Below are positions 35,155 to 35,193 of a stretch of DNA of 35,193 nucleotides, piece after piece (positions within the stretch are counted from its first letter, which is position 1; every line of letters begins with the position of its first letter). The notes under the pieces were generated by a model. It did not search any database, was not told where the DNA came from, and was given only the letters and a program-made list of their open reading frames with translations. Origin of the DNA: Roseofilum capinflatum BLCC-M114. GTDB taxonomy: Bacteria; Cyanobacteriota; Cyanobacteriia; Cyanobacteriales; Desertifilaceae. Where the stretch lies: positions 1 through 35,193 of the forward strand of contig NZ_JAQOSO010000044.1 of NCBI RefSeq assembly GCF_030068505.1, written 5' to 3'. The position numbers and the translations under genes were made by a program.

Positions 35155-35193
35155 GTGCGATTCGTTCGCTAGAAACTACGCTAATTCATTAGC

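Overview
The window reads as a chromosomal segment of a filamentous or mat-forming cyanobacterium. The 8-bp palindrome GCGATCGC (HIP1) recurs throughout. The gene set is cyanobacterial: dapL, a group 2 sigma factor, a short RRM protein, XisH/XisI, large hybrid kinases with phytochrome-type GAF domains, and heptanucleotide short tandem repeats. Base composition and codon use look even, and I see no IS transposase, rRNA or CRISPR array.

Layout. 1-351 is gene-free and repeat-rich. 352-3455 holds a GNAT acetyltransferase and a glycine-rich protein (both -), then xisH-xisI and dapL (+). The xisHI pair sits between two partial copies of the dapL leader. 3456-3966 holds a MITE-like palindrome, hairpins, a terminator and tRNA-Phe. 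3967-8090 (-) holds a PPC-domain secreted protein, a zinc-ribbon/Ser-Thr kinase/beta-helix fusion, a group 2 sigma factor with a clear terminator, and a 49-codon membrane ORF. 8091-11330 is carB (-). 11611-16554 is a mixed housekeeping block: small membrane protein, trhO, tRNA-Ala, a CsaA-like tRNA-binding protein, an RRM protein, LD-carboxypeptidase, a beta-lactamase-fold-like protein and a HIT protein. 16555-16796 is repeats, followed by a membrane pentapeptide-repeat protein (-).

The most striking part is 18101-31654, a signalling cluster of about 13.5 kb. A lone lipoprotein substrate-binding protein is followed by a membrane hybrid kinase with a long helical extracytoplasmic sensor. Next comes a soluble REC-PAS-GAF-kinase-REC protein whose GAF domain has cyanobacteriochrome features, including DXCF and canonical cysteines, and a translationally coupled REC-kinase. 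A convergent pseudoREC-PAS-PAS-kinase-REC protein follows, and then a REC-wHTH-HPt-REC-GGDEF-like regulator. The cluster contains inputs (ligand, possibly light), kinases, receivers, one HPt and a DNA-binding output, so it could form a complete multistep phosphorelay. That wiring is inference.

After the cluster come a second MITE copy, heptamer repeats, a small unknown protein, an SH3b protein and ftsH. Repeats tend to sit directly at stop codons (dapL, pentapeptide protein, 31915 gene, ftsH). A 52-bp repeat occurs in inverted orientation at the two ends of the window.
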